Source: Myxococcus sp. RHSTA-1-4 (GTDB lineage: Bacteria > Myxococcota > Myxococcia > Myxococcales > Myxococcaceae). Taken from it: a stretch of 64,000 nt of DNA. The translations under genes were made by a program, and so were the position numbers. Positions within the stretch are counted from its first letter, which is position 1. Each line of letters begins with the position of its first letter. This document shows positions 46,096-54,360 of this stretch, in pieces. The notes below the pieces were generated by a model. The model did no database searches. It was not told where the DNA came from and saw nothing but the letters and a program-made list of their open reading frames with translations. Location of the stretch: contig NZ_JAIQDG010000014.1 in the NCBI RefSeq assembly GCF_020037125.1, positions 178,567-242,566 on the forward strand, in the 5' to 3' direction.

Positions 46096-46214
46096 GGCCC
46101 TGCTCCGATTGGTTCCCTCGTGTCTTCAATGAGTCGACGAAGTGTCGCCACTGGCGAAAGGGACTCGTCTCTATATCCCCCGTGCCTCTTTCTCGCAGGA
46201 CCCCGGAGCGGACG
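46096..46214. promoter_or_regulatory. Shared LysR/dehydrogenase control region
   Basis: 119 bases between divergent genes, where LysR-type regulators normally bind. GAGTC (46131-46135) and GACTC (46163-46167) form widely spaced half-sites, and CTATATCC (46171-46178) is the best -10-like A/T stretch for the dehydrogenase. These are visual candidates only. Confidence 0.4.
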
Positions 46215-47222
46215 ATGAGCGGCACGATGAAGCGTTGGCAGTTGGGGCAGCCTGGCCGGAAGCACCTGGAGCTGGCGGAGGTGGCGATTCCGAAGCCGGG
46301 GCCGGGCGAGGCGCTGGTTCGAGTCTCGGCGGTGTCGCTCAACTACCGCGAGAAGCTGATGCTGGATGGCGCCGGCATGCCCCTGCCGTTCGTTCCCACC
46401 TCCGACATGGCGGGAGAGGTCGTCGCCACCGGACCGGGCGTGCAGCGCTTCAAGGAAGGCGCGCGCGTCATCGCCAACTTCCAGACCGACTGGGTGGAGG
46501 GCCCGGCACCCCGGCAGGTGCGAAGCCTGGGAGGCGGCGCGCCCGGTGTCCTGGCCGAGTACGTGGCCATGCCCGAGCACTGGCTGGTCTCCTCACCTGG
46601 AACGCTGGATGACCTCCAGGCGAGCACGCTGCCGTGCGCGGGGCTCACCGCGTGGACCTCGCTGGTGGAGCTGGGCGGGCTGCGTCCGGGCCAGACGGTG
46701 GTGACGCAGGGCACGGGCGGTGTGTCGCTGTTCGCGGTGCAGCTCGCGTCGGCCATGGGCGCGCGGGTCATCGTCGTCTCCGGCGACGAGGGCAAGCTCG
46801 CCCGCGCCAGGGAGCTGGGCGCGGCGCACGGCATCCACCGGCGTCACACGCCTGACTGGGACAAGGCGGTGCTGGACCTCACCGGAGGCCGGGGCGCCGA
46901 CCACATCCTGGAGGTGGTCGGTGGAGAGAACCTCGGCCGCTCGGCGAGTGCCCTCGCGCCCGGTGGGCGCATCTCGCTGATGGGCGTACTGGAGGGCTTC
47001 GAGGCTCGCTTCCCGGTGCTGCCGCTGTTCCAGACGCAGGGTGTCATCCAGGGCATCTTCGTCGGACACCGGCGCGGACTGGAGTCCCTGGCGCGCGCGG
47101 TGGACTCGCTCGCGCTTCAGCCCGTCATCGATGCCGTCTATCCCATGGCTGAGTTCCCCAAGGCGCTGGAGCACCTGGACCGCGGGCCGTTCGGCAAGCT
47201 CGTCATCCGCGTGCGCTCCTGA
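46215..47222 (+). CDS. Zinc-type alcohol dehydrogenase / quinone reductase family protein
   Basis: 335 residues from the ATG at 46215, with GGAG seven bases upstream. The N-terminal GroES-like domain has NYREKLMLDGAGMPLPFVPTSDMAGEVVATGPGV; the Rossmann domain has TVVTQGTGGVSLFAVQLASAMGARVIVVSG, and ILEVVGGENLGRSASALAPGGRISLMG. The catalytic zinc Cys is absent (NYREKL rather than CHTD), so it belongs to the zinc-independent NAD(P)H-dependent side of the family. It probably reduces an alkenal or quinone. Control by the divergent LysR protein is likely. Confidence 0.88.
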   Translation: MSGTMKRWQLGQPGRKHLELAEVAIPKPGPGEALVRVSAVSLNYREKLMLDGAGMPLPFVPTSDMAGEVVATGPGVQRFKEGARVIANFQTDWVEGPAPRQVRSLGGGAPGVLAEYVAMPEHWLVSSPGTLDDLQASTLPCAGLTAWTSLVELGGLRPGQTVVTQGTGGVSLFAVQLASAMGARVIVVSGDEGKLARARELGAAHGIHRRHTPDWDKAVLDLTGGRGADHILEVVGGENLGRSASALAPGGRISLMGVLEGFEARFPVLPLFQTQGVIQGIFVGHRRGLESLARAVDSLALQPVIDAVYPMAEFPKALEHLDRGPFGKLVIRVRS

Positions 47223-47257
47223 CCCGGGGAAGAAATCGCGGGCCCGCCGTTCAACGA

Positions 47258-47296
47258 CAGGGACGCATTTTCGCCCGGCGATTCGGGCCGTCCCTG
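47258..47296 (+). promoter_or_regulatory. Nested hairpin in front of the Tat-protein/MNIO operon
   Basis: CAGGGACG (47258-47265) pairs with CGTCCCTG (47289-47296), and inside it GCCCG pairs with CGGGC around GCGATT. The element lies 36 bases after the dehydrogenase stop and 33 bases before the small Tat-protein gene. It may terminate the dehydrogenase transcript or act as a structured leader of the next operon. No T-run follows. Confidence 0.4.
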
Positions 47297-47328
47297 CCGT
47301 ACGCACCGCGACACCACGAGGAACGAGC

Positions 47329-47709
47329 ATGGAAAAGCACGATGAGAAGTCCGAGGGCGCGCCCTCGGCGGATCGCCGTAACTTCATGAAGACCGTGGTC
47401 ACCGGCACTGTTGCCGCGGGCCTGGTCGCCACGGTGGGCAAGGCCGAGGCCGCCACCGCGGGGCTGTGTGGCAAGCCCGTCGCCCTGCCGGTCGCGCCCG
47501 TGAAGGCGAAGGTCGTCTTCAACAACAAGCGGCCGCCGACGCTGGCCGACCTCCACGCGGCCCTGGATGACATCATCCGGCCGAGCGGCTGCCCCAACTG
47601 CGGCCTGGGCGGCGTCATCAAGGACCTGGGCATCATCCGCGAGCTGGTGTTCGACACGGGCCACCTGGGCGACGTGCTGGAGCCGGTGACGCTGGTGCAG
47701 GACTACTGA
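47329..47709 (+). CDS. Small Tat-exported protein, likely substrate (precursor) of the MNIO enzyme
   Basis: 126 residues with a GAGGAA ribosome site. The N-terminus has a twin-arginine signal: DRRNFMK (R16, R17), a hydrophobic segment TVVTGTVAAGLVATVG, and a cleavage site after AEA (about residue 41). The mature part of about 85 residues has three Cys: C47 (GLCGKP), and C88 and C91 in SGCPNCGLGG. The tail VIKDLGIIRELVFDTGHLGDV is unlike any enzyme I know. The gene is six bases before the MNIO gene, the typical position of a RiPP precursor. Tat export means the protein leaves the cytoplasm folded, so Cys modification by MNIO inside the cell would come first. Substrate status is inferred from context. 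Confidence 0.65.
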   Translation: MEKHDEKSEGAPSADRRNFMKTVVTGTVAAGLVATVGKAEAATAGLCGKPVALPVAPVKAKVVFNNKRPPTLADLHAALDDIIRPSGCPNCGLGGVIKDLGIIRELVFDTGHLGDVLEPVTLVQDY

Positions 47710-47715
47710 CACGCC

Positions 47716-48660
47716 ATGGCCGGCGGGACGGAAAAGACCTGTTTGCCGGGTGACTTCGTCCCGCCGCGCAGGCTGGGCGTGGGGCTCACGTACATTCCCG
47801 GAGCGCCCGCCGTCGAGGCGTGCCGGGGCGCGGTGGACTTCCTGGAGCTCAGTCCGGACATCCTGTGCCACGAGCACGTCGGTGGTGGCGCGCGCCGGCT
47901 CATTCCCCAGCCCGCGCGGCTGGAGCAGGCGCTGCGCGACACCGAGGGCGTGCCCGTCGTCGTGCACGGGCTCGGGCTGTCCATCGGCTCGGCACATGGG
48001 TGGAACCCGGCGTACCTGGAGCTGCTGGACGCGGTGCACGCGCTGCGGCCCTTTCCATGGCACAGCGAGCACCTGGGCTTCCTCACGGTGGAAGCTCCCG
48101 GCGGCGAGCTGAACGTGGGGACTCCGCTGCCCATGCCGCTCACCGAGGAGGCCCTGTCGCTGCTCGTCCCCCGGGGCGCGGCGCTGGCGCGGCGCTACGG
48201 GGTGCCCTTCCTGCTGGAGAACCTGACCTGGTACCTGCCCGGCCTGCCCACGGAGGGGGGACGGGACGAGGTGGCCTTTCTCAATGACTTCGTCGAGCGC
48301 TCCGGCTGCGGGCTGCTGCTCGACCTGTACAACCTCCACTGCAACGCGGTGAACCATGGCTTCGACGCGTTCGAGGCGCTGGGCCGGCTGCGGTTGGACC
48401 GCGTGGTGCAGGTGCACGTCGCCGGAGGAGACACCCACGACGGCTTCCTGATGGACGTGCACAGCGACGTGGTGCCGGAGCCGGTGTGGGAGCTGCTCGA
48501 ATGGGTGATGCCACGCGCGCCGCACCTGGCGGGCATCAGCTACGAGCTGCTGGAAGAGGCGCCGCGGCTGACGCCGGACGTGGTCCTCCGGCAGCTCGAG
48601 CGGGCGCGGGCCCTGTGGCGCCTGCACCCGGGGGAGGGGGCGCTGCATGGCGCTGCGTGA
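47716..48660 (+). CDS. DUF692-family MNIO (multinuclear non-heme iron) enzyme
   Basis: 314 residues. DUF692 proteins are TIM-barrel iron enzymes that oxidatively modify Cys residues of peptides, as MbnB does for methanobactin and TglH for 3-thiaglutamate. Metal-ligand and core motifs are all visible: DFLELSPDILCHEH, VVHGLGLSIG (H84), WHSEHLGF (H116, E118, H119), PFLLENLTW (E169), LLDLYNLHCNAVNHG (D203, N206), VVQVHVAGGD (H234) and DVHSDVVPEPVW (H249). Start ATG 47716. The small Tat protein is directly upstream and a partner-like gene overlaps the 3' end by 14 bases. This makes it the tailoring enzyme of a RiPP-type operon. Confidence 0.88.
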   Translation: MAGGTEKTCLPGDFVPPRRLGVGLTYIPGAPAVEACRGAVDFLELSPDILCHEHVGGGARRLIPQPARLEQALRDTEGVPVVVHGLGLSIGSAHGWNPAYLELLDAVHALRPFPWHSEHLGFLTVEAPGGELNVGTPLPMPLTEEALSLLVPRGAALARRYGVPFLLENLTWYLPGLPTEGGRDEVAFLNDFVERSGCGLLLDLYNLHCNAVNHGFDAFEALGRLRLDRVVQVHVAGGDTHDGFLMDVHSDVVPEPVWELLEWVMPRAPHLAGISYELLEEAPRLTPDVVLRQLERARALWRLHPGEGALHGAA

Positions 48661-49420
48661 CTGGCAGTCCGCGCTCGGGCAGCTGGTGGAGGCGCGCTCC
48701 TCGGGGCGGGGCCTCGGGCCGGTGCTGGCGTCGCTGGAGGAGCGGCCGCTGACGGACGAGGAGCGCCGCGGGTTGCGCGAGGTGGTGGGCACGCGCGGCT
48801 TCTCGCTGACGGCGGAGGTGCCCCGGTGGTGGAGGCACCTGCGGGTACAGCGGTCGGCGCGGCTGACGTTGATGGCGCTGCGGGGGGACGCGGACGCGGT
48901 GCTGAGCGACTACCTGCGGGCGGTGCCCTGCTTCACCCTCTTCTTCATCGCGGAGGGGCTGTCGTTCCTGGAGTACGTGGCGCGCACCGTGACACGGCCG
49001 CACGTGAGGCCGGTGGCGGAGCTGGAGCGTGCGCTCTGGACGCTGAAGCTCGCGGCGCCCGCGTGGGACGGCACCGTGCGGGAGCCGGAGCCCGGGGCGG
49101 TGCTGGAGCGGCACCCGGCCGCCGCGTGCATCCCGTTCAAGACGTCACCGCAGGCGCTGCTCGGGGCGGTGTTGAGCGGCGCTCCGCTGGCGGAGCTGGA
49201 GCCGGGGCCGCACGCCGTCCTCGTCGCGCCGGGAGTGCCGGGGCTCTGGCGGCCGGCGGAGCCCGAGGAGGCGCGGGCCTTCGAGGCGTGTGACGGAGTG
49301 ACGCCCCTGGACACCACGGGCGCGCTGGCTGGAGCGCCGGTGGACGCGGTGCGGGCCCTGCTGTCCATGGGGGCGCTGCGCTTCGGGGCCGGCGGCGGTC
49401 AGGCGGTAGCGGCTCGCTGA
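48647..49420 (+). CDS. Partner-like protein of the MNIO enzyme
   Basis: 257 residues. The gene overlaps the MNIO gene by 14 bases, so the two are translated together. The N-terminal 150 residues are helical (DWQSALGQLVEARSSGRG, RSARLTLMALRGDADAVLSDYL, CFTLFFIAEGLSFLEYVARTV, VAELERALWTLKLAAPAWDG), a pattern similar to the helical partner proteins (MbnC/DUF2063-like) of MNIO enzymes, which bind the precursor. The C-terminal 100 residues are mixed alpha/beta without a known motif. The family link is by shape and context only. The 3' end overlaps the convergent hydrolase gene by 22 bases. Confidence 0.65.
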   Translation: MALRDWQSALGQLVEARSSGRGLGPVLASLEERPLTDEERRGLREVVGTRGFSLTAEVPRWWRHLRVQRSARLTLMALRGDADAVLSDYLRAVPCFTLFFIAEGLSFLEYVARTVTRPHVRPVAELERALWTLKLAAPAWDGTVREPEPGAVLERHPAAACIPFKTSPQALLGAVLSGAPLAELEPGPHAVLVAPGVPGLWRPAEPEEARAFEACDGVTPLDTTGALAGAPVDAVRALLSMGALRFGAGGGQAVAAR

Positions 49421-50304
49421 CTCACTCCCGGCTGTTCGAGCAGGAAGCCGCTGAGGCGTTCCCCCAGCCAGTGCCGGAAGGCGTCCGTCGTGGGCGGGCA
49501 GTGGAGGCAGTCCTTGATGAGCTCCTGGTCGGCGAGCGTGGGAAACAGCTCCCTCGCACGCGCGAGCAGCTTCTGTCCCGGAAAGCTCACATCCCCGTCC
49601 CCGCCCAGCACGAGCGTGGGGGCCTTCAGTCCCTTGAGCTCCTCCGGATTCGCGAGCGCCGGCACCCGCATGTCCATGTTGCACGAGCGGACGGCGTCGC
49701 CGAGGAAGGGCGTCCAGTCGTCATCCGTGGTCGTGAGCAGGTTGCTGACGAACGCCTTGAGGCGCCGCTCCGACGGGGCCAGCCGGTAGAGCATCATCGG
49801 GAGGGCCACCTTGGTGAGCCCGTCCCAGTGAGAGCCGTTCACCACGCCAGCGGGGAAGAGGAGGGCGAGCCTGTTGATGCGCTCGGGCGCGACGGCCGCG
49901 AGCCGGATGGACACGAAGCCGCCCCAGCTTACGCCCACCACGTGGGTGCGCTGGAGCGACAGTCCGTCGAGCACGTCCCGCAGCCACTCTCCATATTCGT
50001 TGTTCGACACGGAGGGGCGCACATCCGCGCTCTTCACCGACTGGCCGACGACGTCCACCGCGTGGACGCGGAACCGCTCCATCAGTGGGGCCAGCTCGTG
50101 GAGCACGTGCGCCGAGCTCGCGAGCGCACCGTGGAGTACGACGACGCTGGGGCCCGATTCCGGACCACCGACGAGCACATGTGTGTCGCCGAAGCGGGTC
50201 TTCACCGTCCGGCTCTCCGTGGGCACCTTCAGCCGGTTGCGGAAGTGGTCGTGCCACCGTGAGAGTACGGCCTTCGCCTGCTCACCCCTGAACGCGGACT
50301 TCAT
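49399..50304 (-). CDS. Alpha/beta-hydrolase controlled by the upstream TetR gene
   Basis: 301 residues. The oxyanion loop is VVVLHGALASSAHVLHELAP, the nucleophile elbow GVSWGGF has S126, the acid is in LVLGGDGDVSFPG, and the catalytic His position is in DCLHCPPTTDAF. It is of the lipase/haloperoxidase-like hydrolase type; substrate unknown. The start overlaps the TetR stop by four bases (ATGA), so the regulator and enzyme form a two-gene operon. Confidence 0.88.
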   Translation of the reverse strand: MKSAFRGEQAKAVLSRWHDHFRNRLKVPTESRTVKTRFGDTHVLVGGPESGPSVVVLHGALASSAHVLHELAPLMERFRVHAVDVVGQSVKSADVRPSVSNNEYGEWLRDVLDGLSLQRTHVVGVSWGGFVSIRLAAVAPERINRLALLFPAGVVNGSHWDGLTKVALPMMLYRLAPSERRLKAFVSNLLTTTDDDWTPFLGDAVRSCNMDMRVPALANPEELKGLKAPTLVLGGDGDVSFPGQKLLARARELFPTLADQELIKDCLHCPPTTDAFRHWLGERLSGFLLEQPGVSQRAATA

Positions 50305-50954
50305 CGGGCGCTCCTCCTGGACGGCGTTTTACGGACAGGACGCAGTCCCTCCAGGTGCTGGTGCACCAGGTGCTCCACCATCGACACCGGCGACGGGTGC
50401 GCGCCCTGCACCCACGAGATGAGGGCGAAGTAGAAGAAGGAGAGGTACGCGGCGGCGAACAGCGCGCCGTCCGCGCCGGGCCGGAGCTCCCCCCGCGCGC
50501 TCGCCTCCGTGGCCAGCCGAGCCAGCGCCCCATGCACCATGCCGGCCTGGGCCGTGAACTTCCGTGCCCACGGCTCGTCCGCGAAGAGCGACTCCTTGAG
50601 CAGGGTGCGCGAGAGCTTCGGCCGCCGCTGGTAGTACCCGAACACGGCGCGGGTCAGCTCGGACAGCTGCTTCTCCAGCGGCCCCGGCCCGAGCCCGGCG
50701 AGCGCCTGTCGCAGCGTCTCGTCCAGGTCGTCGAACAGCGCGGCGTGGAGCAGCTCCCGCTTGTCTCCGTAGTGGTGGATGACCGTCCCGGCGGACACCC
50801 CGGCCCGCGCCGCGATGGCTCGCAGGTTCGCCGCCTCGAAGCCCACGCGCTCGAACTCCTCGCGCGCCGCCTCCAGCACGGCCTTGCCCGTCGCTTCCTT
50901 CTGGCTCGCCCGGAGACCGGGCCGCTGCTTCCTGGGCTCGTTGGACACGTTCAA
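50301..50954 (-). CDS. TetR-family transcriptional regulator
   Basis: 217 residues as drawn from a TTG at 50954; a GTG at 50948 gives 215. The DNA-binding part is VLEAAREEFERVGFEAANLRAIAARAGVSAGTVIHHYGDKRELLHAALF, a typical TetR helix-turn-helix. The C-terminal ligand domain is of the TetR type with no clear ligand. A perfect palindrome (50945-50963) overlaps the start, so it probably represses its own operon and possibly the divergent gene at 51060. No ribosome site is visible, which may mean leaderless translation. Confidence 0.88.
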   Translation of the reverse strand: MNVSNEPRKQRPGLRASQKEATGKAVLEAAREEFERVGFEAANLRAIAARAGVSAGTVIHHYGDKRELLHAALFDDLDETLRQALAGLGPGPLEKQLSELTRAVFGYYQRRPKLSRTLLKESLFADEPWARKFTAQAGMVHGALARLATEASARGELRPGADGALFAAAYLSFFYFALISWVQGAHPSPVSMVEHLVHQHLEGLRPVRKTPSRRSAR

Positions 50955-50963
50955 TGAACGTGT
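50945..50963. promoter_or_regulatory. TetR operator palindrome
   Basis: ACACGTTCAATGAACGTGT is a perfect inverted repeat of nine bases per arm with one central base. It lies at the 5' end of the TetR gene, covering both possible start codons, and 97 bases before the divergent gene at 51060. The symmetry and length are characteristic of TetR-family operators. Confidence 0.7.
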
Positions 50964-51059
50964 TTAATGAAGGCGCGAGGCGAAGTCCAGCCCCCGTGCC
51001 CCGGGAGCTCCCGGCGGTCTCGGGGCCTCCGGGGCTTCGGAGCGGGTGTAGATAGGGGC

Positions 51060-53561
51060 ATGGTCGTCCTGTTGGAGAACGGCGCTCGCCGGGGCGCGGA
51101 GGTGCGATGTCCGTCCTGCACGCGCTTCAACGCGCCGGGCAGCCGGTGTTCCGAGTGTGGCTGTGGCCCCGTGCCGCCCGAGCGCTACGGCGCCGCGCGA
51201 ATGTTGCTCCAGGCCGGCGTGGACCGCTTCGCACTGGCGGAGCGGGTGGCCACGCTGGAGCCGGCCCTGGCGGACACGCTCGAGCGCCAGTACGCCGGCC
51301 AGTGGGCGCGGGTCCTCCGCATCCTGCGGGACGTGCGGCGCTGTGAGCCAGACCTCCTGCTCCCGGGCTTCTCGGAGGAGGTGGAGGACCGGTGGGCCCT
51401 TCGGCTCCCGGCATCCAAGCCTCCCGGGGAGGACGAGCCATCCGCCTCCCCGTCCGAGTCCCTGGAGGAACTGCACCGGCGGAGCACCGACGAGGAGGTC
51501 CGCTGGCTCGCGGCGCTCGCGGAGGTGAATCGCGGGCATCCCTCACCCGTCATGCTGTCCGCCGCCATGGCCTGCCTGCACCTGCACGACGAGGACCGCT
51601 TCGGCCTGGAGGCGGCGCTGGCCCTCACGCGCTGGCGGGTCTTCTCCCGCGTGCGGCTCGGGAGGGAGCAGCGCGAGCGTATCCAGCGCCGTGCCCGCAT
51701 CCTCTTCGCCGACCATCCCGAGCTGGGGGCCCGCGCCGCCGTGGCCTGGGTGCGCGCCCGGGGGCGGGAGCCGGATGCGGACATGCTGTTCGCGCTGCGC
51801 CAGGGGCTTCGCGGACAGGATGCCGACCTGCGCTTCGAGTGCGCGCTCTGCCTCGAGAACGAGGCGGGCCTCCTCGCCGCGCTGGACTCGTCCGACACGG
51901 AGGTGGTGAGGGAGGCCCGGCGCACGCTGGCCGGCCTGGGCTCGCCACCGCTCGTCGAGCGTCTCTCAACGCAGGGAGACGCCGGCTTCGCTCGCGACGT
52001 GCTGAGCCGCCTGCCCGTGCCGGCGCCACCGGGAGCACTGGCGGCGCTGCTCGCCGTGTCCTCGCGGGTGGAGGGTGGGCTCGCGAGCGAGCTGCACGCC
52101 TGGGCCCGTGGCCAGTCCTTCGCCGTGCTGTCCACGGATGACCAGGCACTCTGGGCCACCTGGGCCCGCGAAACCCTGAGCACCCTGTCCGCGGAGGACG
52201 CGCTGCGCTTCCTGGACTGGGCCGCCGCGGCTCCCGGCGCGGAGCGCCTGGCGCCGGTGCGCGCCTTCGTGGCCGCCACCGCGGAGGCGCTCGAGAGGGA
52301 GACGCCCTCCGGGCGCGCGAGCCTGTTCAAGGATGCGTTCTTCACGCGGTTCCTCGCGCTGGCCGGAGCCGGGGAGGCGCTCCTGCTTCACCGCTGGGCT
52401 CGTGAAGCCGGGGGCGCGGAGCCGCTGCTGGACGCGCTGGTGTCCCTGCCCGGCCGGCTGGACCGGTGGGACGTGTCCTCGGAGGGCCGCGCGGCGCGGC
52501 TGCTGATGGCCGCCTGGGAGCCGCCCGCGCGCGAGCAGCTGCTGGCCCCGCTCGCGAAGGCGGTGAAGTCCTGGAGCGGCATCTCCGGGCGCGAGGAGCT
52601 CATCGATGCGGTGTGGCAACGCTTCCAGCGGCACCCGGAGGAGCGCGCGGAGCTGCTGACGGCCTTCATGCCGTGGAGGCAGTCCTTGTGGGAGCGGCAG
52701 CTCGCGGCGGAGCCCGACCCGGTGTCGTGCTTCGAGGCCTGGTGGCGCGCGGACGAACCGGTGCGGCTCCCTGTGCTGGTGGACACCCTGGTCCGCGAGG
52801 CTCCGGTGGAGGCGCTGCCCCGGCGTCTTGCTTTCGTGTGGGCCGCGGCGGAGTCACGGGTGGACGCGTGGCCGCGCTCCACGTCCCACGCGGTGTTCAA
52901 TGCCGCCGCGGCCCTGTGCAACACGCTGCGCGAGGGGCATGACGCGCTCATCCCGGAGGTGGAGCGCTTCCTCTCCTGGTTCCCCGGCTTCGAGCGTCGC
53001 GTCCGCGCCGCGCCCGTGCCGGAGGGAGAGTCGAGCTACCACCGGGACCTCCTGGAGGACCTCCACGTCGAGGTGCGGATGATGAAGGAGTCCCTCGACC
53101 GGTGGGCGGAGGCGGAGGCGCGCCGCCGCGAGGCCGAGGCGCGGGAGCGGGAAGCGGAGCTTCAGCGCGTGGTGGAGGCCTCTCGCCGGAGAGACAGGGA
53201 GCGGCAGGCGGAGGCCGCCCGGCGTGATGCCGAGCGCCAGCGTGAGGCGCTGGCGGGCCTCCTCTCTCCATCCGTGGAGCCCATCTCCCCGCCGTCCGCC
53301 TTCAGCCCGCGACCCCGGGTGCCGGGCCGGCCCATCGACGACGAGGTCATCTTCCCCGGGGCTCGGCTCCGCACGCTGATGGACTACGCGCGGCTGCTGA
53401 AGGCGATGAGCGGCAGCTCCGACGTGCTGGCGGTGTTCGCCGCCCATGGGCTGACGGTGGAGTCGTGGACCGCCGAGGCCACCGCGTGGGGCCAGGCCAT
53501 GACGGGACGCATGGAGCTGGGCCTCCGCTTCGCGGAGTTGATGGCGGCGCCCTGGGCCTGA
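51060..53561 (+). CDS. Zinc-ribbon, HEAT-like repeat and coiled-coil protein
   Basis: 833 residues from the ATG at 51060; the frame extends upstream, but the earlier start has no ribosome site. A zinc ribbon is at residues 17-33 (CPSCTRFNAPGSRCSEC). Residues 60-680 are helical repeats with HEAT-like character (GLEAALALTRWRVFSRV, RARILFADHPELGARAAVAWVRA, FECALCLENEAGLLAALDSSD). Residues 690-760 are a charged coiled coil (EARRREAEAREREAELQR). The C-terminal 65 residues (ARLRTLMDYARLLKAMSG, VFAAHGLTVESWTAEATAWG, GLRFAELM) form a compact domain I cannot name. It is likely a cytoplasmic scaffold. Function unknown. Confidence 0.65.
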   Translation: MVVLLENGARRGAEVRCPSCTRFNAPGSRCSECGCGPVPPERYGAARMLLQAGVDRFALAERVATLEPALADTLERQYAGQWARVLRILRDVRRCEPDLLLPGFSEEVEDRWALRLPASKPPGEDEPSASPSESLEELHRRSTDEEVRWLAALAEVNRGHPSPVMLSAAMACLHLHDEDRFGLEAALALTRWRVFSRVRLGREQRERIQRRARILFADHPELGARAAVAWVRARGREPDADMLFALRQGLRGQDADLRFECALCLENEAGLLAALDSSDTEVVREARRTLAGLGSPPLVERLSTQGDAGFARDVLSRLPVPAPPGALAALLAVSSRVEGGLASELHAWARGQSFAVLSTDDQALWATWARETLSTLSAEDALRFLDWAAAAPGAERLAPVRAFVAATAEALERETPSGRASLFKDAFFTRFLALAGAGEALLLHRWAREAGGAEPLLDALVSLPGRLDRWDVSSEGRAARLLMAAWEPPAREQLLAPLAKAVKSWSGISGREELIDAVWQRFQRHPEERAELLTAFMPWRQSLWERQLAAEPDPVSCFEAWWRADEPVRLPVLVDTLVREAPVEALPRRLAFVWAAAESRVDAWPRSTSHAVFNAAAALCNTLREGHDALIPEVERFLSWFPGFERRVRAAPVPEGESSYHRDLLEDLHVEVRMMKESLDRWAEAEARRREAEAREREAELQRVVEASRRRDRERQAEAARRDAERQREALAGLLSPSVEPISPPSAFSPRPRVPGRPIDDEVIFPGARLRTLMDYARLLKAMSGSSDVLAVFAAHGLTVESWTAEATAWGQAMTGRMELGLRFAELMAAPWA

Positions 53562-53583
53562 GCGCCGCCAGCCCGGCCTCGCG

Positions 53584-54357
53584 TCACTGCGCGGTGGTGC
53601 CTCCGTCGAGGACGAACTCCGAGCCCGTCATCAGCTTCGACTCGTCCGAGGCGAGATAGATGACGGCGTGTGCGAAGTCATCCGGCTCGCCGATGCGGCC
53701 CAGGGGGATGGAGCGCGCCATCTTCGCCCGGGCCTTGTCCGGGTCTCCGCTGGCGTTGGCCAGCGCGGCCACCATGTCCGTCTCGATGAACACGGGGTGG
53801 ATGGAGTTGCAGCGGATGCCGTAGCCCTTCTGCGCGCAGTGCAGGGCCACGGACTTGGTGAACATGCGCACGGCGCCCTTGGCGGAGCCGTACGCGACGA
53901 GGGTGGGCACTCCCTTGAGGCCCGCCACCGAGGACACGTTGATGATGGAGCCCTTCGCCCCGCACTGCCTCATGGCGCGGATGCCGTGCTTGCAGCCCAG
54001 GAACACGCCGTCCAGGTTGACGGCGTGGACCAGGCGCCACTCCTCCAGGGAGAGCGACTCGATGTCCTTGGGGATGCCCATGCCGGCGTTGTTCACCAGC
54101 ACGTCCAGCCGGCCGAAGTGCGCCAGCGTGCGCTCCATGGCCTGCGCCCAGTGGTCCTCCTTCGTCACGTCCAGCGGGAGGAACAGGCCCATGCCCTCGC
54201 CCAGGGACGCGGCCACCTCCTGCCCTTCCTTCTCGCGATTCCCGCGGTCCGTCACCACCACCTTCGCGCCCTCGCGCGCCAGCATCCGCGCCGCCGCGCT
54301 GCCCAGACCGCCCGCGGCGCCCGTCACCAGCGCCACCTTGCCTTCCACGCGCTTCAT
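53584..54357 (-). CDS. Short-chain dehydrogenase/reductase (SDR)
   Basis: 257 residues. The cofactor loop TGAAGGLGSAAARML (from about residue 13), NNAGMGIP, the catalytic Ser in INVSSVAGLKG and the YxxxK pair in VAYGSAKGAVRMF are all intact. The C-terminal loop VFIETDMVAA and DESKLMTGSEFVLDGGTTAQ are typical of classical SDRs that oxidise cyclic or hydroxy-acyl substrates. It follows the zinc-type oxidoreductase gene by three bases, so both likely work in one pathway. Confidence 0.9.
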   Translation of the reverse strand: MKRVEGKVALVTGAAGGLGSAAARMLAREGAKVVVTDRGNREKEGQEVAASLGEGMGLFLPLDVTKEDHWAQAMERTLAHFGRLDVLVNNAGMGIPKDIESLSLEEWRLVHAVNLDGVFLGCKHGIRAMRQCGAKGSIINVSSVAGLKGVPTLVAYGSAKGAVRMFTKSVALHCAQKGYGIRCNSIHPVFIETDMVAALANASGDPDKARAKMARSIPLGRIGEPDDFAHAVIYLASDESKLMTGSEFVLDGGTTAQ

Positions 54358-54360
54358 CGC

